In this document: positions 54,751 through 64,000 of the stretch, piece by piece
Position numbering within the stretch: position 1 is the first letter of the stretch
How the letters are laid out: every line of letters starts with the position of its first letter
NCBI GenBank assembly: GCA_021234155.1
Contig: JAJEKV010000099.1
Location: 2,610,165 to 2,674,164, forward strand
From: Isoetes taiwanensis
Taxonomy: Eukaryota > Streptophyta > Lycopodiopsida > Isoetales > Isoetaceae
DNA length: 64,000 bases
Direction: 5' to 3'
Notes under the pieces: model-generated
The model's database searches: none
Told to the model about the DNA's origin: nothing
The model's input: only the letters and a program-made list of their open reading frames with translations
Program-made: the position numbers and the translations under genes

Positions 54751-56483
54751 ATGCCTAGCATGTGCTTGGACTGTTTGTCTCGCCCTTGCATCCTGGAAGG
54801 ACCCCTATAGTTTGCAACCCTTGAAATTGGGGAGCCAATTTCTGGATGGTCTGTTGGACCTCTTGATGGCCATTGTTCCTTGGAAGTATCCTGGACCATT
54901 GCTTCTTATAGTCCACTAGCAGTGATACAAGATGGAGATGGTATTTTCTGCTGGTTGGTGCATGCAGTACTTCCTCTTGTCATAAGGAGGTGCAAGACTT
55001 GTGGGCAGCACCATGAAGATAATTTACAGGGGAGGCCCCGAAGGTATAAAATTTATAGTGTCACATGAGGTGATTCCAGAGCAGTAAGCTTGGATCTAAA
55101 CATGGTAGCTGTGTGCCATGTGCTTTTGTTTGATGTGTAGTAGAAACATTCAATTTGTTCATTGAGATGAGGTTTAAAGAAATCTTCATGAATTGGAATA
55201 TTAGAGTTCAAATCCCTTTGCCTCATGGGCTATTTGAAAGACATTCATGCCAAACTTTTTTGAAAACAACAGTGGAGATCTGCAGGTGACCTGCAGATGG
55301 TTTCCGAATTTGGTCAAGGGCGTGGAGATCTGCAGAGCCTCCATGTTTCCCACTTGTAGAAGAGCAGGGCAGCAATGGCAGAGAGCGGCTTATCAAGAGT
55401 CTGGTTCGGTTTTTTGCTCGAACGAGGAGGGACGGCCAGCTGAGAGTAGCTCAGCTACTGCATGCAGGTCGATTAGGCTAGACTGTGGCAGATTTTTTCA
55501 CAGGAGCAGCTTCGCTGAGTTGCCATGTGAGCTTTCTATTTGTTTGAAAATCGGAGAGGAGGATGGGAAGGCGGAGAACAATGTTCTTGTACATGCTCTT
55601 GCAAGGAGATGCGCGCTTCAGCAGGATGCTGCTCTGAAGTTTTGGGAGGAGGATGGGAAGCAACAAAAAAGGCAAAGGCGAACAGAAATGAAGAATTTGT
55701 TGAAACTAAGCAAAAATATACAAAAGACGAGAACAAAGAATGTAATCCCAAAGACTTAAACGATGTATTGAATATGAACACTTATATAAGTACATAGAAA
55801 AAGGCATGCCTTTAGGCATGTCTAAATATGGAAAAGGCATGTCTAAACTTGGAAGAGCTAAGTATAGATGAGAGCCCAACATGGCATCTCAACACACGTT
55901 GGCCTCTCAATAAAAGAGAACCAACAATACAATATAAAATGTCATATACAATTACTCAGAAGGTGACCAAGGATGCACACACCAAACATCCCCCCGTGCA
56001 GCCTTGGTCATGTGCCCGGGTTAAAAAACCTTTTGTGGGAAGCAAAAGGAAAAACCGTGGCACCCTTCAAAATTAAGCTTGAAATACTTTGCTTCAAAAT
56101 TTCAAATGCTTTGCTCCAAGTACTTCGCTTTTAAGTTATAAACTTCAAATAATTTGCTCCAAATACTCTATTTCTAAGCTGTTGCTCCAAATACTTTACG
56201 TTTGAATTGTAAACTCCAAGTACTCTGCTCCAATTGAACTAAGATACTTCCTCCAAGTCTATATTTGCGCAGCTTCAGCCAAGTCACAATGACATTATAA
56301 CCTGTTCAATCTGTACTTATACATATACAAGAATACACACATCAATAAAATTAATATGTTGTAAGTATAGATCAATTCATGACGAATGATCCACGTAAAA
56401 TATCGAATAATCGGATTTTATTTTATACATAAATAGCTTTCAGGGATCTAAGACGCCCCTTGCATCTCAACGAGAACGTCCAA
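54751..56483. other. Intergenic DNA, possible decayed LTR-element end
   Basis: A plus frame of 170 codons (55247-55759) has an ATG but no recognisable domain. 55980-56080 has 'aaacatccccccgtgc' followed by words such as 'aaaccttttgtgggaagcaa', reminiscent of the polypurine-tract side of a minus-strand Copia element, but no LTR pair is seen. The last five bases (56479-56483, TCCAA) are the TRIM target duplication. Confidence 0.3.
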
Positions 56484-56641
56484 TGTAACGGGCCCATGGT
56501 AGACCGCTCGAGTATTCGAACCTTGAATGTGCCTGTGGGGCGTTCCCGAGACACCGGCATAAATGGGTAGAAGCGACTACTCATAAACGTCTAGACGGTT
56601 TTGCCCAGTTGGTTAAGGGCATGTCGGCCAGGAACGTTACA
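56484..56641 (+). repeat. TRIM 5' LTR
   Basis: 158 bp, TGTAACGGGCCC... to ...AACGTTACA. Confidence 0.96.
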
Positions 56642-56642
56642 G

Positions 56643-56656
56643 TTGGTATCAGAGCA
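56643..56656 (+). promoter_or_regulatory. TRIM primer-binding site (tRNA-iMet)
   Basis: 'ttggtatcagagca' just after the LTR matches the initiator tRNA-Met 3' end complement. Confidence 0.93.
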
Positions 56657-56779
56657 GGTCTCGAGTTCGAGTCTCCATGGGTGCCTATATGCATGGGTAA
56701 TTTGCAAAGACTTGGTAATCATTGTGACATGGTATAGCCTTGGATGCTCGAGGACGAGCATAGTTCTAGTGGGAGAGAC

Positions 56780-56937
56780 TGTAACGGGCCCATGGTAGAC
56801 CGCTCGAGTATTCGAACCTTGAATGTGCCTGTGGGGCGTTCCCGAGACACCGGCATAAATGGGTAGAAGCGACTACTCATAAACGTCTAGACGGTTTTGC
56901 CCAGTTGGTTAAGGGCATGTCGGTTAGGAACGTTACA
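56780..56937 (+). repeat. TRIM 3' LTR
   Basis: 158 bp, identical to the 5' LTR apart from the CC-to-TT pair near 56926. Confidence 0.96.
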
Positions 56938-56942
56938 TCCAA

Positions 56943-57289
56943 CTGCATCTGAAAGAGTGAATAATTAGGTAATAATATTAAACAACAGTAATATGACAGT
57001 CGAATATAACAGAACTTGCTATTTTGGATAAATCGATGAACTCCGTCGTCGTCCAAAAATGTAAAAGAGAATTCTCTCTATACCTCAATGCTTCTGTATA
57101 ACTTGAATCATAAGCAAATGCTATTATATTAAATTTGAAGATCAAATATGTTGAAATGTAACAATCATAATATCCAAGCAGCATTCTCTTCATTAAGATA
57201 AACCACTAACATTTGTAAGCAACATCATAGATTCTGCAGCGCCTAAAAAGACAAAATAGATAAACAGAAAAAGACATTACATATAAAAT
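56943..57289. other. AT-rich noncoding DNA
   Basis: Nothing recognised. Confidence 0.4.
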
Positions 57290-58520
57290 TTGAATTGTCA
57301 GAAATATGACACTATTAATACCAATATAACACCAACATAACACCGATTACGAATATGACACAAGAATACTATAATATATTTAACCCAAACCACACCACTA
57401 TTGTTGAATACAAATAGAACACAATTATGCTAAAATTTTCAAAACATAGACTAAAACAATGTTATATGGCTGAAAAGATTCCTGAAAGAGCGCTCCAATG
57501 AAGACAAAACAGATTTCGAAAAAAGTAGGACAAAAAGCATCTTGCTAGATTAAGACAACACTATCTATCACTTCGGATCATATATTTGAGATAGCTGTGA
57601 TGAGCAACCACAATCATTACACCATCAACAATGCCATTGCATAAGACTATATAATAACCGATACTATACCATTATAAACACCATCTACAACACTATTATA
57701 ACACCTTCAGAAGCCATATCACAACACCAATACCAATATAAACACTTACCATTATAAACACGTCTTTGAACACCCTCACAAATACTATTATAAACACAAT
57801 CGCAGTACCAATATGAAACCTGTAACGTAACTATTAACAATAACTCCAATAATATTTTAAATATGATCTCAAATTTACCCTCTCCAATACTGTTACCATT
57901 AAAAGCACCTCCAACACTGTTACCGTTAAAGGTACCTCCAACACGGTTACCATTAAAAGGCACCTCCAACATACCATTATAACCTTCTCCAACATCATTA
58001 TAACATCTTTTGCAACTTCAACATGATCATAAATATCATCTCAAATTTATAGATACTCTTATCATTATAAACACCTTCTCCAAGATTATTAGAACAACTT
58101 TTGCAACACCACTATAAAATCATCTTCAACAAAATCGTGAACATTGTTTCTTATTAGCACCACACCAAACATTGCTGTAAGCACTATCATCTCTTTTGAA
58201 CAATAAACTCACCATAAACATCAGCAACACCACCGGTTCATATAACAATATTTAACAATATCCACCATCAGAAACACCACCATCACCAATAAAAACAACG
58301 TTTCCAATATTATCATAGCACAATAACCACTGAATACCATTTCCAATACTAACATACTTTTACCATATGTTGTGTAGCATAAAAACCACATCACCACCAC
58401 TGTCACTACATCACCACCACTGTCACTAAAACTTACCACCATAACGCTACACCATAATAGTACCAGTACCACAATTGACACCAAACTGGGCAGCAAACTT
58501 TCTCTTTTCCTCAATGCCAC
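57290..58520 (+). repeat. Degenerate 'ACACCATTATAA' minisatellite region
   Basis: Words such as 'ccattataaacacc', 'caacac.attataacacc' and 'atcaccaccactgtcacta' recur throughout, with two perfect adjacent copies of 'catcaccaccactgtcacta' at about 58390-58428 and 'ttacc.ttaaaggcacctcc' repeats at about 57890-57970. Open frames on the minus strand (57685-57972, 58221-58520) follow from the repeat. Confidence 0.7.
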
Positions 58521-59544
58521 ATTAATATCAACACTTCGCCACGATCACGAATATAAAAAATTAGCACCAAACAATCTGTTTTCGTCATAAAAGTATATAT
58601 ATATGATTATAACTACCACAACTAGCTTTACTATATTATAACTACTACATTCACATGTGGCCAACAAATGACAAAACGCATGTACAAATACAGAAAATAA
58701 ACGACCAATGCTTCTAAATGGCCAACCATTGAGATACTAATACAATTATCATGTGTGCAACCATATTTAATAACACTAATAAAACTTTGTCATAACCAAG
58801 AAAATTTAAACAATACTTGAACCACATAAAAACCTGAATCTGCATAAATCAAAATATTATCATAAACGCGAACCATACCATAACTATGCTCAATGCCTTC
58901 TATATATGTCAGAAGCATAACCATAATCGTAACCAAGAATGCGCTCTCAAGACCTTATAGATGCTTCACAACCTCGAATATATCATAACATTCAGATAAT
59001 TCTTACCACATAACTCACCATTCACCACCACACAACTGACTGGATTACCCAATGCACATAAAAGTAAGTACTATTATCAACACATTAATTAAAGCACATA
59101 ACATATTGATATTACACACAATATCCTTGACAATTCTCATACTTTTCATATATATAAACGCACACTATAATTATCAAACATACACTATATCTCTATTTTT
59201 GTTTCTAACCGCTTTTTGTTTTTAAACACAAACATAAACAACATATATACAAAAAAAAAATAAACCTCAACTTCAATATTTGCCTTAAATTTATTTTAGC
59301 AAATCTTGATCATATATTAGATGACATGATCATAACAAGCATTTTGAAGGAATTTATTTTTGAAGAAAAACCTTTTCCATGCAAATCGGACAACCATACA
59401 AACTATAAACATGTGCAATAGTCTTATCAACATAATATGGACATCACTAACAAAAAGAACATAAACCGCCATTATCATATTATTGCAATCTTCACATGTT
59501 GACATACACAAAACACATCATATAATACACTACGACACTTCTCA
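58521..59544. other. Strongly AT-rich noncoding DNA
   Basis: No gene. It forms the left flank of the LINE insertion. Confidence 0.45.
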
Positions 59545-60079
59545 CATCCGCTTCTATCGCAGCCACCCCGATGCGGATAGGATGGACCCGTATGTCGATC
59601 TATATGATGACATACAGCAGCATCAGCAGTTGGGTAGGGTCGTCCTTCTTGGAGATTTCAATGCACGGACAGGAGTAGAGCAGCCCATGCGACTTGACCC
59701 CCTCGCTGACGATGTCCTGCAGCTACGCCCCGCAGAAGTAGCCTGGCCACGCGGGTCGGATGACAGCCAGGTCACTCGCTTTGGCAGACAGTTGCTCCTG
59801 CTATGTGGCATTTTTGACTTGACAATTTGCAATGGCCTTTCACAAGGGGTGGCCCGATCTCGCAAGTGCACATGCATGCATGGGACAATCGGGGGAGGGT
59901 CTAGTGTGGTGGACTATGTGCTTGTAGTTGCTAAAGATATGCATCTCATCGATGCGTTCCGGGTGGGCACAGACGATCGGGATGAGGAGGTCGACTTCAG
60001 ATCACCTCCCACTTTATTTGGACTGGTTTGGCGAGCCGCCAGAACCCCCACTATGCCAGCCCTCGCCGTCCTCGGTTGA
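59545..60079 (+). pseudogene. LINE endonuclease domain (partial)
   Basis: About 175 open codons carry 'LLGDFNART' with the catalytic Asp and Asn, and the 'VDYVLVVAKDM' strand. The final 'SDH' motif is in the next phase at about 59999-60030. It would nick target DNA to prime reverse transcription. The N-terminal part with the catalytic Glu is absent. Confidence 0.8.
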
Positions 60080-60919
60080 GACTTCGATTATGAGCAGCAG
60101 AGGACTTCGCCAAAGATGCTCATGGGCGCCCTCCCAGTAATTCCGACCTCCACACTAGAGCGGCAGATTCACCAACGTGACCGCTATTACGGGATGCGCC
60201 GGACGGGTGCTTTACCCCAGCGTCGCCCGCTTCGGGGTCAGCAACATTCCCGCCAGAATCGATGGTTTGATGCGGTTGCTAAGAACGCATAGCGGCAGCT
60301 CGGTCACATTCGGATCGACCGGCTTGCGGCCACCACCAGTATGCAGCCCATCCGGCGGACACAAAGGCGGTACCTTATAAGCATCGGGGGAGATGTTCGG
60401 CCGGACACTCATCCTCGAACCTTTTGGCGCAGAGTGCTTGAAGGCCAGCCCCGGCCTGAGGGGACATCACACCCGTGCAGTGGGGAATGGTACTTGCCCG
60501 GCAGCTCTATGACCCGCCAGGACGCGAGACATACATACCCCCATAGGATGGCCCCCATTGGTTCTCGTGGGCGAGGATGTTGAGGAGGGCCCGCAACGGC
60601 TAGCTAATGGGAAGGCGGTGACCTCGGCGGTATGCGGTAGAAGTTACTCAAGTAGGCGGGGCGGCAGCATGCCCTCACTACCCCGTTCAACGAGCATTGC
60701 GGAGGGTTTTCCCGACAATGGACCACCTAGCGGGTTGTTCCCATTCACAAGGCGGGCGACCCAATTTGTCCTACCAATTCTGGGGGCGATCATGGTCATT
60801 CGATTTTGCCAAACCGCTATCGGCATTCTCGAAAGCAGCAGTTTGACCGATGGGCGAGGCAAATGGATGTGCGAGCCCTCACACAGCAAGCTTGACCCGC
60901 CACTCAACGATTGACCATA

Positions 60920-61520
60920 TCTTTACGTCATGCACCGATTGAAGACACCGGAATCATCTACTGGACTTGTATTGCTGCTTTGTGGACTTCGCAAAAGGCT
61001 TTTTGATACGGTCCCCTGAAAAGCTGTGGGCTAGATCTGCGTCAAACCGGGCTCCCCAAGTGCGAAATGCCATATACAGTTGTATGAGAGTTGTTTTGGT
61101 AGGATGCGTACCGGACGGGCCAAGCATTCACCAAGAGTATCGTCCGCGGGGTTGCCCCTCTCGCCAACACTTTTTGGCCTCTACATTGATCGATTAGAGC
61201 CCCGGCTTACCGAGCATGGGGATGGCATACGCCTTTTGCACCGTGTCATCCGCCACTCATCTATGCGACGATGTTGGCTCGCCGCCCACACCCCCCCGCT
61301 ATGCGCTCACCCGATGCCCTAGACACATTTTGTCGCTACGCATGTTGCAATCAATCCGCCGGAGACCGGGGTGGTTCTCATATCCTCTTCACGCCACCCC
61401 ATGCCTCCCCGCACTCACATATCGGGGACTGACTGTGGACATCACGCCCCACCTAAAAGTACCTAGGGGTGGAGTTCCCCTCCTCGCCTCGGCGGGGCGC
61501 CTATCCGCCTATGGGTGACA
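60920..61520 (+). pseudogene. LINE reverse transcriptase core (frameshifted)
   Basis: Segments in three phases: 'YCCFVDFAKGF' (about 60968), 'AIYSCMRVVLVGCV' (about 61070), 'LPLSPTLFGLYIDRLEP' (about 61150) and a Tyr-Ala then Asp-Asp box split by a shift at about 61268. These are the fingers and palm of a LINE polymerase. Confidence 0.75.
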
Positions 61521-62650
61521 GCCAGCCGAAAGCGGCTTTATGCCATGCAGAACAACACCACCACCGGCGAGCTATATGATTGGGGCCATCAGTCCACATC
61601 TGTTTAACCGGGTCGAGCCCGCCCTTCAGACGGGGTCGAGGTTTGGGGCCCTGGGCTGCCTCTTTGGCGACCTGGAATGACTTGGAGCAGGTGCGAAGGC
61701 ATTTTGGCACGCACTTGGGGTGAAACCTTCATCCCCTATCGATTCTGCTGCAGAAACGGATTCTTGCCGCCGGCCGGCAGCCCCTTGATAGACACATCGC
61801 CTATTTTCGTAAAGTGGTTACTATGGGTGATGCTCGGCCCCGCACCTGGCTTACACCGTGGCCATGAGTCCGCAAGCGGCTTAGGCCCGTTGGAGGGGTA
61901 AGAGAGATCAGTGGTTCGCCCGATGGAACGTCGAGCACACCGGCTGGTACCGGGCGCAATGTCCGATCATGACAACTGCGGGGAGTACCTAGATGCTTGT
62001 TTCCTTGGCAAGCTCGGGACCCCATTGCTCTAGAGCAGGTCAAAATGGCCCATTACAAGGAGCACATCAACCCGTGTTAGCCCGGGCCCACAGCTCTACC
62101 TCATGGCTTCCCGGTGCCGCCTCAAAAAGCGCAGACTCATTGCCTCCATTCGCCTGGGTGCCCACCATCTTCGCGATCGGAGACGAGGTGGATTGGGGAG
62201 CCCCGCCAGGGCAGTGCTCTGGCGGTCTTGCCAAACGGGTGCCATTGAGGATGAGTCTCACACTTTCCAGAAGTTGCCGGCGTTGCCTGCCGATCCCCGC
62301 CAGATACGGCTCCCTTAGTACGGCGGACGTGCCCCTTGCATTTGCTGATGAACACACCGTCAAGATGCGTGCCACGGGGTCATACATCCGGGAGGTAATT
62401 GGACCCGAGAAACACCTTTGCCCCCCCCGGCTGTCCGTGACTAGGCACTACGGGGTGGTGCATGATCATATATATTGGGATGTTTACGCATTTTATATGA
62501 TTAGCACGGTTTGTGTCAGGCCTGATTGTTTGCCACGGTTTTTCCTCGAAAACCCTTCTGGCGGGGTTTTTTAATCCGGCGAGAATCCGCTTCTTTGCGT
62601 TTTTGTATTGGGTCCCATAGACCGATTGGTCTCCGTGGACGATAAAAGTA

Positions 62651-62671
62651 CCTTCCTTCCTTCCTTCCTTC
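62651..62671 (+). repeat. (TTCC)n microsatellite at LINE 3' end
   Basis: Five TTCC units flanked on both sides by 'aagtacc'. It may be the simple-repeat tail of the LINE. Confidence 0.75.
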
Positions 62672-62908
62672 TAAGTACCAATATGTCAACACAGAATGTC
62701 TACAACTATAATACTTCATTTAGATATACATGGACAACTACTATACCTGAAATAGATAATTCATGCAAAATTTCTTTTACCTCTTATGAGCTTACATTTT
62801 CAACACATAACTCCCGATCTGCAACTCATTAAGAAAGATATTAGTCCACACACTCATCATGTATTTCATATCCAGTATAGAAATTAGCAATCACTTTTGA
62901 CTCCTACT

Positions 62909-62940
<32 letters not shown>

Positions 62941-63356
62941 TTTTTCTACTATACAAATTATCTCAATATCATATATGTTATCAACTATATTATTCAGCTC
63001 TTATTCACTACTCTTTCACATAGCTTTAATAATATCTACATCCAGTTATTTAAACAGTACTTTCAGACTCCTTTTTAATAATTCCTTTGTGTCCTCAACC
63101 CGTTATATTCTCACATTGAGTAGTTTAAGAAATAAAAATACAAAAGCAAGAGTTATAGAATCCCCAGTTTATTCGGATCGAGAGCAAAGAGATTTTCTTC
63201 TCAAACTTCATCGTTTAACTCTTAATAATTTAAGGAATAAATACATATCCAACATATCTTGATTATATCCATCCATCGTTCTTATGTAATTTATACTTCT
63301 TGCTCAACAACCTAGCCAGCAGAATAAAAACTCTCACACAAAATCCTTCAAAGCTA
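62672..63356. other. AT-rich noncoding DNA with (TTTA)n
   Basis: A (TTTA)n microsatellite of about eight units lies at 62910-62943. A plus frame at 62897-63262 (121 codons) starts inside it and has no recognisable domain. Confidence 0.45.
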
Positions 63357-63690
63357 TCTATAATATGTAGCATAATAACATGGGGTTTTCTTTGTGTTTT
63401 TGTACACTTTTCACTAAGGTTTTCCTATGATTTCGTGATGTATTCAAATGGATGTACTAATGCGTACATCTAGAGTGCACCATTTCTGAGCCATTGATTT
63501 TAGCCTTTTTTTTTCCAATGGTCAACAACCAATGGCTCACAACAAAAGCCCTTTTTTTGTGCGTGTGGTGCATAATGGTCAACAACCAATGGCTCACAAC
63601 AAAAGCCCTTTTTTGTGCGTGTGGTGCATAATGGTCAACAACCAATGGCTCACAAAACAAGCCCTCTTTTTGTGTGTGTGGTGCATAATG
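63357..63690 (+). repeat. Dispersed repeat copy 2 with internal tandem repeat
   Basis: 63357-63560 matches 5588-5800. In this copy the end is amplified: a unit of about 55 bp ('caatggtcaacaaccaatgg', 'ctcacaa.acaagccc', 'gtgtggtgcata') occurs three times between 63517 and 63690. The minus-strand 99-codon frame over it simply reflects the repeat. Confidence 0.8.
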
Positions 63691-64000
63691 GGCACATGAA
63701 GGGCTTGAAGAGCGCATGTAGTGCAGTTTCCCCACCGGCAACACATTTCTTATCATAACTTTTGATCCAGAGCTCTGTTTGAGATGATTTTTATTGCTTT
63801 GGAAATCTCTCTCCGAGATCTTTTTGATAGTGTATGATATGGATATGTTTGGTTAAGTTTTCTATGCTAAAACAGCACCGAATGAAGGTTGCAAAAAATT
63901 ACCATGCATTTTTAGATTTTGAGGCAGTTATTAAGCAAATTCCAAGGCTTCTAGATCCTTGTGCTAACAAGCAGAAAAGTTTTCCACTTTAGTTTCTCAC
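63691..64000. other. Noncoding DNA at window end
   Basis: Nothing recognised. Confidence 0.4.

Larger units (their letters stand above)
56484..56937 (+). mobile_element. TRIM (miniature LTR retrotransposon), complete
   Basis: Two 158-bp LTRs (56484-56641 and 56780-56937), TGTAACG...CGTTACA, flank only 138 bp. The interior begins with a primer site 'tggtatcagagc' two bases after the LTR and ends with purine-rich 'gtgggagagac' against the second LTR. A perfect 5-bp duplication TCCAA (56479-56483 and 56938-56942) brackets it. It has no coding capacity, so it was moved by proteins of another element. The LTRs differ at two adjacent bases (CC versus TT). Confidence 0.97.
59545..62640 (+). mobile_element. 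GC-rich, decayed LINE (non-LTR retrotransposon)
   Basis: GC content jumps at about 59545 and falls back at about 62640. An apurinic-type endonuclease is readable ('VVLLGDFNART', 'ICNGLSQG', 'CTCMHGTIGGGSSVVDYVLV', then 'SDHLPLYLDW' in another phase). Next comes reverse transcriptase ('YCCFVDFAKGF', 'PLSPTLFGLYIDRLEP') and a degenerate catalytic YADD at about 61262-61275 in a shifted phase. A C-terminal cysteine motif ('CQTGAIEDESHTFQ') follows. The endonuclease start is missing, so the copy is 5' truncated. Many frameshifts make it inactive. No target duplication was found. Confidence 0.85.

Noticed and set aside
55980-56080. Copia 3' end on the minus strand
   Set aside because: A C-run and a few suggestive words only; no LTR pair, no domain and no target duplication found.
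56640-56670. tRNA gene suggested by 'tggtatcagagc' and 'gttcgagtc'
   Set aside because: It is the primer-binding site of a TRIM; no cloverleaf can be formed from the surrounding sequence.
63457-63756. 99-codon minus-strand frame with repeated 'SHWLLTI'
   Set aside because: The reading comes from a three-copy tandem repeat in a noncoding dispersed element.

Overview
The window looks like nuclear DNA of a land plant. It is AT-rich and gene-poor, with spliced exons (GT...AG junctions, pyrimidine-rich acceptors), and is dominated by plant-type LTR retrotransposons whose primer sites match initiator tRNA-Met. The family content (a chromodomain Gypsy element, Copia, a TRIM, a decayed UPF0496/At14a-like gene, a TKL-type kinase with an N-terminal helical region) fits plants. 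I suspect a fern, lycophyte or bryophyte from the kinase architecture, but the sequence alone does not prove it.

Layout. 1-9.7 kb is noncoding DNA with short tandem, inverted and dispersed repeats. 9688-16054 is a minus-strand Copia element with 244-bp LTRs that differ at two sites and a GCACA target duplication. A solo Gypsy-type LTR (12488-14166, duplication GAATT) sits inside its polyprotein. 17.47-17.83 kb holds the last exons of a minus-strand gene. 17934-31112 is a 13.2-kb Gypsy chromovirus (duplication GTCCG) inserted just upstream of those exons. 31-36.5 kb is noncoding with CACTA-like ends and tandem duplications. 36526-39060 is the one clearly intact single-exon host gene: a protein kinase fused to a chitinase-like (GH18) domain without the catalytic glutamate. 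40.5 kb has a UPF0496 pseudogene, 43.1-44.3 kb a three-exon gene of unknown function, and 45.5-49.2 kb nested duplications. 49-55 kb has scattered exon-like pieces, 56484-56937 a textbook TRIM, 57.3-58.5 kb a degenerate minisatellite and 59.5-62.6 kb a GC-rich decayed LINE.

The most striking item is the Gypsy element. Between its leader and gag it has about 4 kb of extra coding sequence. One frame ends in a histone H3 fold that aligns without gaps to H3 residues 39-135 and carries the H3.3-type residues Tyr41, His87 and Leu90. It is fused to a coiled-coil N-terminus in place of the usual tail. The following frames resemble, by my own by-eye alignment, H4 (weak), H2A (moderate) and H2B (moderate). 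They come in the order H3, H4, H2A, H2B and are separated by AT-rich spacers of about 225-255 bp, each ending in a splice-acceptor-like AG. The pol ends in a chromodomain. If confirmed, this is a retrotransposon carrying a private set of core-histone-like proteins. gag and pol are broken by frameshifts in this copy, while the H3 fold is uninterrupted.
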